Assembly (NCBI GenBank): GCA_024693285.1
Contig: JAILLE010000012.1
Span: forward strand, 87,843-151,842
From: Bacteroidales bacterium
GTDB taxonomy: Bacteria > Bacteroidota > Bacteroidia > Bacteroidales > UBA932
DNA: 64,000 nt
Direction: 5' to 3'
Positions 1-8,268 of the stretch are shown here, piece by piece. The stretch's first letter is position 1, and each line of letters begins with the position of its first letter. The notes under the pieces are model-generated. The model had not been told where the DNA came from. It made no database searches and saw nothing but the letters and a program-made list of their open reading frames with translations. The translations under genes and the position numbers were made by a program.

Positions 1-733
1 AGAAATATTCAATACCAGCCTCGGCGAAACGGTCCTTATATTCCTGGAACACTTCTTCGAAGATGGCCCTGAAGCGGCCGTCATACTTCTTGGCGATGGT
101 GTCCTTTGTGGCGAACCAAATGCTCTGCTTGAGACTCAAAGCGTACTGGAAGCAAGAATGGGCAAAGCTGCGGATGGACTTCTCGGTGTTGTGCATTCCC
201 TGAAGGACACCAGGGCCCTTGAACTGCTGGATGACAACCTCCTCGTGTTTACCTGATTCTCCGTCAAAGACAAGCTTAGCCGTACCAGGCTCATCTGCAA
301 CGATTTCCACGCTCTTGTAGACGTCACCATAGGCGTGACGGGCGATGGTGATGGGCTTCTTCCAGAACTTCACCGCAGGGTGGATCGAAGGGATGGTGAT
401 GGGAGTACGGAACACGGTTCCGTCAAGAATTGAACGGATGGTCCCGTTAGGGCTCTTATACATCTCCTTGAGGTTGTACTCAGTCATCCTCTGCGCATTG
501 GGAGTGATGGTGGCGCACTTGACAGCAACACCATACTTCTTGGTGGCGTTGGCGGCATCAATCGTGATCTGGTCGGAGGTCTTGTCCCTGTTGGGAAGTC
601 CAAGGTCGTAGTACTCGGTCTTGAGGTCGACAAAGGGAAGGATGAGCTCATCCTTGATCATCTTCCAAAGGATCCTGGTCATCTCGTCGCCGTCCATCTC
701 GACAAGCGGCGTGGTCATTTTGATTTTTTCCAT
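1..733 (-). CDS. icd: NADP-dependent isocitrate dehydrogenase, 3' end cut by window
   Basis: Oxidatively decarboxylates isocitrate to 2-oxoglutarate in the cytoplasm. The 244 visible residues begin MEKIKMTTPLVEMDGDEMTR, the usual start of the homodimeric NADP-type enzyme, and continue with the substrate-loop signature SPNGTIRSILDGTVFR and the GPGVLQGMHN region. The ATG at 733 lies 2 bases after the aconitase stop codon, so the two genes are surely co-transcribed and catalyse consecutive steps. The C-terminal part lies outside the window. The family assignment is secure. NADP rather than NAD specificity is inferred from the overall type. Confidence 0.95.
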   Translation of the reverse strand, partial: MEKIKMTTPLVEMDGDEMTRILWKMIKDELILPFVDLKTEYYDLGLPNRDKTSDQITIDAANATKKYGVAVKCATITPNAQRMTEYNLKEMYKSPNGTIRSILDGTVFRTPITIPSIHPAVKFWKKPITIARHAYGDVYKSVEIVADEPGTAKLVFDGESGKHEEVVIQQFKGPGVLQGMHNTEKSIRSFAHSCFQYALSLKQSIWFATKDTIAKKYDGRFRAIFEEVFQEYKDRFAEAGIEYF

Positions 734-735
734 TA

Positions 736-2979
736 TTATTTGCGGTTTTTGTAATAATTCATAAGGCAGCCGTCAGCGAGAATCTGGCGCTCGTCAGCGG
801 TCAAGTTCTTGAAATAGAGGTGGATAGGTTTGATGTCACCAGCTTTGGTGATAACCTTGGCATCAATCTCCTCAGAGCCGTTAAGGATGGCCTCACGGAT
901 CCCGGGAACGAACACCATGTCACCAGGCTCATAGTCGAACGGAGTCTCAGGAGCGATAGTGAACGGAAGGATACCCCAGTTGATGCAGTTGCTGCGATAG
1001 CGCTTCGTCGCATATTCGTAGCATATGTTGGCGTCACCGCCGAGGACCTTCTGGCAAGAGGCGGCCTGTTCACGGGCAGAACCGTCACCAGGCTTATTGG
1101 CGAAAACGCAAGAGCCGAAGGAGGTGTTAACGGAGGAGACACCGACCTTGGCGAGAGCCATGGCGATATGCGAAGGGGCCTCACCCTGACGACGCTCTAG
1201 ATCCTGAGCCTGGATTCTCTTGGATATCCCGACATATTCAGGGACTCTCCTAGAGAGAGCGAACTCACTGAGTTTGAGCGGGTTCGAGCGATAGCTGGAA
1301 GTCTCTCCAGAAGGAATAAGCTCATCGGTGGTGGTCACGGGATCATGTATGACGGCAGCAAGCTCGAGGAGCATATTGTCCTCCATCGGATACATCTTAG
1401 GCCAATCCTTGATGTTGGGTCCATAGCGAAGCTCCACACTGAGATCCTCCTTTCCGAAACCGTAATAGACACGGCTCTTGTAGATCCTGTCGTCGAACTC
1501 GTAAGGCTTGTGGGTATCCTCATACTCGATGTCTGTGGCGGCGGTGATGACACCTCCGTTGGCGGCTGTGGCGGCAATCGAGCGGGCATCCATCAAGGAC
1601 ACCAGCGAGAGTTGGCCCTGACCGGGCTTGGAGCCTTCCCTATTGGGGAAGTTACGGGTGGTGTGACGGATGGAGAAGCCGTTGTTGGCGGGCACGTCTC
1701 CAGCACCGAAGCAAGGTCCGCAGAATGCGGGCTTGATCACGACACCAGCTTCGAGAAGCTCTTCAGCGATATGCTCACGGGTTGTGGCCAGATAAACGGG
1801 TGTGGACTGCGGATAGGCGCTCATGGTGAAGTAGTCGTTTCCTATGGTCTTGCCCTTCATGATGGAAGCGGCCTCGGATAGGTTGTCATAAGTACCTCCG
1901 GAGCAACCGGCTATCAACGCCTGATCTGCGCAGACCTTACCGTCCTTGATCTTTGAAAGGAGATCGATCTGAACCTTGTCGCCGAAACGCTTCTTAGCGT
2001 CTTCCTCAACCGCTTTGAGGATGCCCTCAGGGTCAGCCTGAAGCTCATGGATAGTGAAAGCGTTGGATGGATGGAACGGCAGGGCGATCATGCTCTCCTG
2101 GCTGGAGAGATCAATGCGGATCATGCTGTCATACCATGCGATCTTGCCGGGCTTTAGCTCTTTGTAGGCCTCAGGACGACGATGGGTCTCGTAATGATTC
2201 TTGACTGTCTCGTCTGTGATCCAGATGGAGCTGAGGCAAGTTGTCTCGGTTGTCATCACGTCTATTCCGTTGCGGAAGTCAATAGGAAGCTCCTTGACGC
2301 CGGGACCGGCAAACTCGAGCACCTTATTCTTGACGAAACCGCTCTCGAAAGTGGCCTTGACAAGGGATATCGCCACATCGTGAGGGCCAACGCCGTGCTT
2401 GGGCTTTCCTTCAAGCCACACCAGCACGACCTCGGGAGCATTTATGTCCCAAGTGTTATGGAGGAGCTGTTTCACAAGCTCGCCACCACCTTCGCCAACA
2501 CCCATGCAGCCCAGGGAACCGTAACGGGTGTGGGAGTCGGAACCAAGAACCATGCCACCACAGGTAGCGAGAGCCTCGCGAACATACTGGTGGATGACAG
2601 CCTGATTGGCGGGAACATAGATACCGCCATATTTCTTAGCCGCTGAGAGTCCGAACACATGGTCGTCCTCGTTAATGGTGCCGCCGACAGCGCACAGGGA
2701 GTTGTGGCAGTTGGTCATGGCGTAAGGAATCGGGAATTTCTCGAGACCGCTGGCGCGGGCTGTCTGGATGATACCGACATAAGTAATGTCGTGTGACGCC
2801 ATAGCGTCGAACCTGACCTTAAGCTTGGCGCCTTTAGTACCCTGGACATCATGAGAACGAAGGATGCCATAGGCAATTGTGTTCTCACGGGCCTCGTCTT
2901 TGCCGGGCATCCCCTCAGGATTCTCGACAATCTTCTGTCCGTCAAGGAGATAAACTCCGTGTGGAATCAGTTCTACCAT
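736..2979 (-). CDS. acn: Aconitate hydratase (747 aa, mitochondrial-type)
   Basis: Interconverts citrate and isocitrate using a [4Fe-4S] cluster. The cluster cysteines are visible in AGCSGGTYDNL (Cys about 359) and FCGPCFGAG (Cys about 420 and 423). The first signature SDSHTRYGSLGCMGVGEGGG and a C-terminal swivel domain (SFGSCVFANKPGDG) are intact. The length fits the short eukaryotic-mitochondrial and Bacteroidetes aconitase type. It sits between citCG upstream and icd downstream on the same strand, so citrate can be either isomerised here or cleaved by the citrate lyase encoded in the same operon. Confidence 0.95.
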   Translation of the reverse strand: MVELIPHGVYLLDGQKIVENPEGMPGKDEARENTIAYGILRSHDVQGTKGAKLKVRFDAMASHDITYVGIIQTARASGLEKFPIPYAMTNCHNSLCAVGGTINEDDHVFGLSAAKKYGGIYVPANQAVIHQYVREALATCGGMVLGSDSHTRYGSLGCMGVGEGGGELVKQLLHNTWDINAPEVVLVWLEGKPKHGVGPHDVAISLVKATFESGFVKNKVLEFAGPGVKELPIDFRNGIDVMTTETTCLSSIWITDETVKNHYETHRRPEAYKELKPGKIAWYDSMIRIDLSSQESMIALPFHPSNAFTIHELQADPEGILKAVEEDAKKRFGDKVQIDLLSKIKDGKVCADQALIAGCSGGTYDNLSEAASIMKGKTIGNDYFTMSAYPQSTPVYLATTREHIAEELLEAGVVIKPAFCGPCFGAGDVPANNGFSIRHTTRNFPNREGSKPGQGQLSLVSLMDARSIAATAANGGVITAATDIEYEDTHKPYEFDDRIYKSRVYYGFGKEDLSVELRYGPNIKDWPKMYPMEDNMLLELAAVIHDPVTTTDELIPSGETSSYRSNPLKLSEFALSRRVPEYVGISKRIQAQDLERRQGEAPSHIAMALAKVGVSSVNTSFGSCVFANKPGDGSAREQAASCQKVLGGDANICYEYATKRYRSNCINWGILPFTIAPETPFDYEPGDMVFVPGIREAILNGSEEIDAKVITKAGDIKPIHLYFKNLTADERQILADGCLMNYYKNRK

Positions 2980-3001
2980 AATTTGTGGTTTTTAATGAAT
3001 A

Positions 3002-4825
3002 CTATTGTGTTAATGAATCTATAAATATCGTGAGGGCTAACATGTCAGCGGCACCTCCGGGGGAGATGCCCTCCGCATCGTAGCGCATTTTCATTTTTCT
3101 CAATCCTTCCTCGCTGAAATCATCCAGCAAGGCTTTCGCCTCCTCCTTAACCTCTTGGGCCCTCTGGTACCCCACCCTGTGAATCACGCAGGTGTCGTCC
3201 AGAGTGGACAAAATTCCGAGAAGTGTTTTCTGCAAATGCCACGACTCAGTTTGCGGCGGTCGGGAAGTCTCCGGACGGACATTTACCCGGATAGGGCGCA
3301 AAGCGTAGGGAGTCCGGAGACTTCCCGCCGTCGCAATACCCTGATAGTATGGCAGCCAGTCTGCGAAGAGGGGCTTGTAGCCTTCCTGGGCCAATTGGAG
3401 AGCGCCCTTGACCCCGTGCTCTTTAACAGCTTTGGCACCATGGGAATCATCAACAGCAGCAATCAAACCGGAAAGCTCAGCTACCCTTTCAGACAGTTCT
3501 GTGACCGTAAAACGCGAATCACAGGCAATTTTCAGAGTTACGATAGCGGCGAGGCCTAAGGCGAAAATAGCCCCGCGATAGGTGTTCACTCCCCCGGTAT
3601 ATTCCAGCATATCCGCCTCAATCGCCTTCCCGAACTTCACAATCGAATCTTTGTCTGTCAAACAAAACAATGACGGGAGATGGCGGATGAAGGAGCGGCG
3701 GATTACATCAATGCTGCCTTTCATCAAAGCGTAATCCATATCGGAGTGAGCTCCGCTGGTCTCTTGGTCGACCAGGCCAGGCTTTAACGGGGCATCAAGT
3801 TCCATCCTGAGTGCCCTGGCCATCAGTTCGGCGACCAAATATGGCCAAGTTGTCTGCGGTGCCATGGCCGCGGCATTCTGGAAACTCCCCTGCTCCAATG
3901 ACTTACGAACATCCGATGCCCGAACATTCCCGAGCCTGGGAATCTCAATGACTGAGATGCCTTGGGGAGGAAGGACCTCCTTCATGATGACATTGTAGCG
4001 GGCGGTAAGCGGATCAGACGGCTCAGTCCCGACAAAACGGACAGTCACTCCAAGAGCCGGCGCGATATGCCTGGCAAAGAGATCAAGATCGAGTCTCATC
4101 TGGGTCTCTGAAGCCTCCGTGAGATCTTTTAGGAAATATGTCGGGAAAGTCGTCGCGGAGATTTGGTAATCACTGCCTTCCAGGACAGTAGCGAGATCCC
4201 CACAGCCGCTTCGGATCATCTCGAGCCTTTCCTCATACGGGAACAACGACACATCCTCCCTTACCGGAATCACAAACAACTTCTCAACCTGCTCCGAAGC
4301 CTTCTCAACAAGATAACGATGGCCCAGAGTGAACGGGTTGGCGTTCATGATGACGACTCCTGAAGATTCTTCGCTTCGCTCAGAATGACAGGTCACACCT
4401 GCCAGATAATCCTCGAGGCCGTGACCGTTTTCCATGAGAATCGAGAGAGGGGCGGAAGCAATGGTGTGGAAACCGAGGCTGGTGAATATGGCTTCGTTTT
4501 CGGGCTTGGTGAAAACCTTAAGATTAGTTATTCCGTCAGCAGAGGCATGAGCGATAATGTGGGAGACCAATGGAGCGACAAGTCCTCTTGATCTCACGGA
4601 AGCATCCACGGCAACACATTTAATGACATCTCCCTTCAAACCGGCCCCCGCGACAATGGAACCGTCTTCATCAAGGACACAAAAATAATTGTCGACAACC
4701 TCCAAGCGCAAACCATTGGCTGCGAGGAAGTTCTCGACCTGTCTCCTGAATCGCGTTGAACTCAGCGGGATGCTCTGTATCTCAACTATGTTTTCTTCTG
4801 TCTGCACCTTATGCAAGCTTTCCAA
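3002..4825 (-). CDS. citCG: CitC-CitG fusion: citrate lyase ligase plus triphosphoribosyl-dephospho-CoA synthase
   Basis: A single 607-residue frame joins two citrate-lyase maturation enzymes. Residues about 10-140 are a GNAT-like domain and about 150-340 a nucleotidyltransferase-fold ligase (GVVIMNANPFTLGHRYL); together they form CitC, which acetylates the acyl carrier prosthetic group. Residues about 345-607 are CitG (PLKPGLVDQETSGAHSD, LSTLDDTCVIHRVG), which makes the prosthetic-group precursor from dephospho-CoA and ATP. Two repeat insertions lie in frame: CHSERSEES at about 146-154 and a palindromic element at about 499-524, both in apparent loops. The first codon is TTG, with an in-frame GTG at 4807 as alternative. 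CitG fusions to CitX are known; CitC-CitG is less usual. Confidence 0.9.
   Translation of the reverse strand: MESLHKVQTEENIVEIQSIPLSSTRFRRQVENFLAANGLRLEVVDNYFCVLDEDGSIVAGAGLKGDVIKCVAVDASVRSRGLVAPLVSHIIAHASADGITNLKVFTKPENEAIFTSLGFHTIASAPLSILMENGHGLEDYLAGVTCHSERSEESSGVVIMNANPFTLGHRYLVEKASEQVEKLFVIPVREDVSLFPYEERLEMIRSGCGDLATVLEGSDYQISATTFPTYFLKDLTEASETQMRLDLDLFARHIAPALGVTVRFVGTEPSDPLTARYNVIMKEVLPPQGISVIEIPRLGNVRASDVRKSLEQGSFQNAAAMAPQTTWPYLVAELMARALRMELDAPLKPGLVDQETSGAHSDMDYALMKGSIDVIRRSFIRHLPSLFCLTDKDSIVKFGKAIEADMLEYTGGVNTYRGAIFALGLAAIVTLKIACDSRFTVTELSERVAELSGLIAAVDDSHGAKAVKEHGVKGALQLAQEGYKPLFADWLPYYQGIATAGSLRTPYALRPIRVNVRPETSRPPQTESWHLQKTLLGILSTLDDTCVIHRVGYQRAQEVKEEAKALLDDFSEEGLRKMKMRYDAEGISPGGAADMLALTIFIDSLTQ
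3253..3334. repeat. In-frame palindromic element, copy A
   Basis: An 82-bp hairpin-forming insert inside the CitG half of citCG. The 25-bp core is at 3281-3305 and begins ATTTACCCGGATAGGGCGCA. It is flanked by arms 3253-3276 and 3312-3334 sharing a perfect 16-bp inverted repeat (CGGGAAGTCTCCGGAC on the left). The reading frame is kept open through it (ALRPIRVNVR in the protein). The same core occurs in two other genes of this window with different arms. Confidence 0.85.
4365..4390. repeat. REP-like repeat inside citCG
   Basis: The sequence GATTCTTCGCTTCGCTCAGA followed by ATGACA reads on the coding strand as a familiar dispersed repeat type (GTCATTCTGAGCGAAGCGAA...). In frame it gives the peptide CHSERSEES, placed just before the ligase signature of CitC. 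No arm pair as long as in the other elements is seen. It is a single copy in this window, so calling it a repeat rests on recognising the motif. Confidence 0.6.
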
Positions 4826-4897
4826 TACTCCCGGTTCCGCCTGCCGTGGAACAACTACGCAAATGTAACAAATCGTTACAGATAAACAAAGCTTTTC

Positions 4898-5506
4898 TTA
4901 TAAATTTAAATAATTATCAACCATTTGGTCGATTTTCGCAAGCAATTCTTCAGTAGTGTGAGTTTTTGCCCTCATGCAATGCCGGACTTCGTTGCCGCAC
5001 AACAAACACCTCCTCGGCTCCAGTCCCAGATCCTCCCTGCCAATGGGCTGAGGTATAACCACCGCCGGAGCAGCCGTCGAGCTTAGGCCATACTCAGCCG
5101 CAGCTCCGTCCTGAGCTTGTCGAAGGGCGAAGCGAGAATGGACGCGGCCGGGCTCGAGCGGCTGGCCGGCGGCAACTATAACATCCAAATCCATGAGGCG
5201 GCCCAAAGGATGTGAGTCCTCGATCCGGCAGGCAAGGCGCTTGGCCTCGACTGGAGACATTGCGACAAGGAAGAAGCCTTCATATCCGGTTTCCAAATCA
5301 CGCAGCTCCTCAAACTCAACACGAAACGCCTCACGTACAGCTCGAACACCAGCCTCGGCGACAACCAAGGACGAACGGTTTCTTTTGACCGGTCCGGGCA
5401 ACTGCACAGTAAGGCATAAAAGCGAAAGGCCAGGATTGTCTTCCAGCAGCTCGCACTGCCGCCGCACCCTGGCCTCTCGGCTCTCAAGTATTTTCTCCAG
5501 AGTCAC
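4898..5506 (-). CDS. citX: Apo-citrate lyase phosphoribosyl-dephospho-CoA transferase
   Basis: Attaches the phosphoribosyl-dephospho-CoA prosthetic group to the acyl carrier subunit CitD. The family hallmarks are LGRLMDLDV followed by GREDLGLEPRRCLLCG and HCMRAKTHTTEEL. A GTG start at 5506 directly follows the citF stop. Between the two signature halves the protein has about 37 extra residues (roughly 115-150) that coincide with a palindromic DNA insert at 5062-5172, so the enzyme is longer than the usual form. It may still be active because the insert falls between conserved blocks; that is inference. Confidence 0.88.
   Translation of the reverse strand: MTLEKILESREARVRRQCELLEDNPGLSLLCLTVQLPGPVKRNRSSLVVAEAGVRAVREAFRVEFEELRDLETGYEGFFLVAMSPVEAKRLACRIEDSHPLGRLMDLDVIVAAGQPLEPGRVHSRFALRQAQDGAAAEYGLSSTAAPAVVIPQPIGREDLGLEPRRCLLCGNEVRHCMRAKTHTTEELLAKIDQMVDNYLNL
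5062..5172. repeat. In-frame palindromic element in citX
   Basis: A 111-bp insert with arms at 5062-5089 and 5146-5172 that are imperfectly complementary (CCGCCGG..GCCG.CGAGC..GGCC paired with its complement). Its centre contains TCCTGAGCTTGTCGAAGGGC, a repeat motif common in many bacterial genomes, translated here as RFALRQAQDGA. The layout (conserved centre, gene-specific self-complementary arms, open frame) matches the elements in citCG, the metallophosphoesterase and the RND gene. Confidence 0.7.
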
Positions 5507-6925
5507 TTACTGGATGTTGTAGATCTTGTCGAGGACTTTCCCGTGACGATCCATGACGATACCGACGACCTTGTCTCCGAAAGGCAGAGAATCAGGAACA
5601 CCGATCACACTTGTCGCCTTGGCGGCCAAGTCATGGATATCGACAACCTTCAGCCCGGCCTCCTTGAGACGCTCAGCGATCTCAGGACGACGAGGATTGA
5701 CCGCAATCCCATATTCAGTGACAACCACATCGACGCCAGCGCCAGGAGTGATCAGAGTCGTGACCTTCGGGACAACGCAAGGGATGCGTCCCCTAAGCAG
5801 AGGGCACACGATAATTGACAACGCGCTGTCTTCGGCGGTGTCGGGATGACCACCCACAGCCCCGCGGATGATTCCGTCAGAGCCGACGAGAACGTTCACA
5901 TTGAAGTCGACGTCAACCTCGAGGGCGGAAAGAATCACAATATCAAGGGCATGGACCGCGGACCCGGGATTATCGGCGCTGGCATATTCGACAGCACTGA
6001 CTTCCTGATGGGTCTGGTCAGAAGCGATAGACTCCGCCGCGACCTTGTCAAATGACTGGACATCAATAAGTTTGCCGATCAAACCTTCCTCATGCAGCTT
6101 AACCATGTGGGCGGTGATGCCACCGAGAGCGAAGGAAGCCTTGATTCCCTTCTCTATCATGCTCTCCTTGATGTACTTAACGGCTGCCAGTGAAGCTCCG
6201 CCGGTACCCGTCTGGATAGAGAAACCATCCTTGAAGTAACCGCTGTTGATAATCACCTGCGCGGCCTGCTGGGCAAGCAATATGTCACGAGGATTCTTGG
6301 AATCACGGATAGCGCCAGAAGAAATCTTCGAGCTGTCACCAACAGAATCCACTACCACGACGGATTCGACATCGCAGGAAGAGATTGACTTGGGATAGTT
6401 AGGATAGGCCACAAGGTCGTCGGTCAGAACAACCACATGGTCGGCGTACTTGGCGTCCGGAAGAGCGTAACCGAGAGATCCGCAGATAGATTTAGCGTTC
6501 TCGCTGCGGGGGCAACCGGAAGCGTTACCCAACTCATCACATGACGAAGCGCCAAGGAAGGCGACATCGATGTGAAGCTCACCGTTGGCGATAGCGCTGC
6601 CCCTGCCACCATGTGAACGGAACACGACAGGCTCAGCCATAAGGCCATGAGATATCTCATTGGCAAGCTCACCGCGAAGGCCCGAGGTGGAAATGCCGGT
6701 TATGACACCAGCCTTGATATGCTCGATCAGCGGAGCGTGGACATCCGAGAGGCTCGAAGCGGCAAGCTTGAGATCCTTGAAACCCATCTCAGCCAACTTG
6801 GCGACAACCAGGTTAACGACCTTGTCTCCACCGCGGAAATGATGGTGGAAAGATATGGTCATGCCATCCTTAAGGCCAGAGCGGCGGATGGCTTCTTCCA
6901 AAGAGACTACTTTAGTGTTTCTCAT
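5507..6925 (-). CDS. citF: Citrate lyase alpha subunit
   Basis: The citrate:acetyl-ACP transferase subunit. It swaps acetyl for citryl on the carrier CitD before CitE cleaves citryl-ACP. The 472-residue product starts MRNTKVVSLEEAIRRSGLKD and contains SFHHHFRGGD, the LGGITAHMVKLHEEGLI block and the C-terminal TLITPGAGVDVVVTEYGIA block typical of CitF. It is somewhat shorter than the roughly 500-residue enterobacterial forms, mainly at the N-terminus. It overlaps the citE stop by 4 bases (ATGA) and abuts citX, as expected for stoichiometric translation. Confidence 0.94.
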   Translation of the reverse strand: MRNTKVVSLEEAIRRSGLKDGMTISFHHHFRGGDKVVNLVVAKLAEMGFKDLKLAASSLSDVHAPLIEHIKAGVITGISTSGLRGELANEISHGLMAEPVVFRSHGGRGSAIANGELHIDVAFLGASSCDELGNASGCPRSENAKSICGSLGYALPDAKYADHVVVLTDDLVAYPNYPKSISSCDVESVVVVDSVGDSSKISSGAIRDSKNPRDILLAQQAAQVIINSGYFKDGFSIQTGTGGASLAAVKYIKESMIEKGIKASFALGGITAHMVKLHEEGLIGKLIDVQSFDKVAAESIASDQTHQEVSAVEYASADNPGSAVHALDIVILSALEVDVDFNVNVLVGSDGIIRGAVGGHPDTAEDSALSIIVCPLLRGRIPCVVPKVTTLITPGAGVDVVVTEYGIAVNPRRPEIAERLKEAGLKVVDIHDLAAKATSVIGVPDSLPFGDKVVGIVMDRHGKVLDKIYNIQ

Positions 6926-7827
6926 GACAATTCCTCCTCATTCAATATTCCTGAAGCGACAGCCAAGGCGATCACCCTTTCGGCGCGCAGCACGACAGGG
7001 CGGTCAACCATCTTGCCATTGACGGCAATGACACCGGATCCCTTCTCGCGGGCCTCCTTGATAGCAGCGATGATGCGCAGAGCCTTATCAATGTCTTTCT
7101 GCTTGGGAGCGAAGACCTCATTGACCACCTGGATCTGACGGGGATTGATGATTGACTTCCCGTCAAAACCAAGATTCTTGATCAACTCAACTTCCTTGCG
7201 GAAGGTCTCCATGTCGTCGAGGTTGGAATATACAGTGTCGAAGCAAGCGATACCCGCGGCCCTGGCGGCGACCACTATAGTCTCCCTCGCGAGAAGGAGC
7301 TCAGAACCTTCCGGAGTACGGGGAGTTTTCAAGTTGGCGGTGTAGTCCTCGGCTCCGAGAGCGATACCCATCATCCTTTTCGACGCGGTGGCGATCTCAT
7401 AAGCATTGACAATACCTAAGGCGCTTTCGATAGCCGCCATGATCTGGGTGCGCCCGACACAACCGAGTTCCTCCTCGACCTTGATGATCTCAGCCTCGAG
7501 CTCACGGACCTCGTCAGCGGTCTCAGTCTTCGGCATACGGATAACATCAACCCCGGCCTTCACGACAGCCTCAACGTCCTTTTTCCCATACGGAGTGTTG
7601 AGGGGATTGATCCTGACCACCATCTCGGTGTCACCGTAGTCGATAGTCTTGAGGGCATTGTAGACCAGAAGGCGGGCGGCGTCCTTTTCGGCCATCGTCA
7701 CGGAATCCTCAAGGTCAAGCATAATCGAATCCGGCCCATAAATATGGGCATCCGCCATCATCCCGGGATTGTTACCCGGAACGAACATCATTGTTCTTCT
7801 AAGCCTTTCCATACTACTTCCAGACAT
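6922..7827 (-). CDS. citE: Citrate lyase beta subunit
   Basis: Citryl-ACP lyase, cleaving citryl-ACP to oxaloacetate and acetyl-ACP. The 301-residue TIM-barrel shows RRTMMFVPGNNPGMM, DSIMLDLEDSV (metal and substrate site), IMAAIESALGIVNA, GALGAEDYT-like MGIALGAEDYTANL and FDGKSIINPRQI. Two ATGs are possible: 7827, overlapping the end of citD by 14 bases, or 7812, one base after the citD stop (TAGTATG). The second gives MERLRRTMMF and would suit translational coupling. Function is secure from motifs and from the citD-citE-citF order. Confidence 0.95.
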   Translation of the reverse strand: MSGSSMERLRRTMMFVPGNNPGMMADAHIYGPDSIMLDLEDSVTMAEKDAARLLVYNALKTIDYGDTEMVVRINPLNTPYGKKDVEAVVKAGVDVIRMPKTETADEVRELEAEIIKVEEELGCVGRTQIMAAIESALGIVNAYEIATASKRMMGIALGAEDYTANLKTPRTPEGSELLLARETIVVAARAAGIACFDTVYSNLDDMETFRKEVELIKNLGFDGKSIINPRQIQVVNEVFAPKQKDIDKALRIIAAIKEAREKGSGVIAVNGKMVDRPVVLRAERVIALAVASGILNEEELS

Positions 7828-8086
7828 CTTTGCCGGTGGCGCGGACAGCGGCGGCGGTTACTCTCGCGCGGATCGTGCAATCCAAGGCACCTTTATCCGT
7901 TGCTTTGACATATGCGTCAGAGATACCGAGGCCTTCGAGGGTCTCGGTGATCACCGACTTGATCTGCCGCCCGAACTGGGCAGCCACAGAGCTTTGAAGC
8001 TCTACCTGAAGGCCTTCACCCGGTCCGATCTGGATCATGATGTCCCCGGACTCGAGAGTGCCGGCCACAGCGTTCTTTACTTCCAT
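7814..8086 (-). CDS. citD: Citrate lyase acyl carrier protein
   Basis: Small carrier subunit bearing the phosphoribosyl-dephospho-CoA group on a serine near the N-terminus. The motif VAGTLESGDIMI contains that serine and DKGALDCTIRARVTAA is the conserved C-terminal block. The ATG at 8086 gives 90 residues that line up with the well-known CitD start. A longer frame from a TTG at 8101 is less likely. It is the first gene of the citrate operon, and a promoter lies about 30 bases upstream. Confidence 0.93.
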   Translation of the reverse strand: MEVKNAVAGTLESGDIMIQIGPGEGLQVELQSSVAAQFGRQIKSVITETLEGLGISDAYVKATDKGALDCTIRARVTAAAVRATGKDVWK

Positions 8087-8115
8087 GGTTAGAGTGATCA
8101 ATTATAAATTGTTTG

Positions 8116-8145
8116 CGAAAATAGGTCTTTCCCTTATAATTTCAA
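8116..8145 (-). promoter_or_regulatory. Bacteroidetes-type promoter for the citrate operon
   Basis: On the minus strand, TTG (8145-8143), a 19-base spacer and TATTTTCG (8123-8116) approximate the TTG/TAnnTTTG consensus, with one mismatch in the -7 box. The predicted start near 8110 gives a leader of about 24 bases before citD. Confidence 0.5.
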
Positions 8146-8196
8146 AGCGTTTTAATGAATAGTTATGAACATTTTTCAACATTTGTCCACAATTCA

Positions 8197-8241
8197 TAAA
8201 ACAAACACGCTGAGGACTGTCATCGAGTAATCCTCAGCGTG
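8197..8241 (-). terminator. Rho-independent terminator after the M23/LysM gene
   Basis: A perfect 11-bp inverted repeat (CACGCTGAGGA at 8206-8216, TCCTCAGCGTG at 8231-8241) is followed on the minus strand by TTTGTTTT. It lies 28 bases past the stop of the peptidase gene and separates that operon from the citrate operon. Confidence 0.8.
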
Positions 8242-8268
8242 ATGAATATTCAGTCTAAAATCGTAGAA

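Noticed and set aside
820..1881. Long open frames opposite aconitase
   Set aside because: They are antisense shadows of a GC-rich gene with clear aconitase motifs on the minus strand; their composition is not protein-like.
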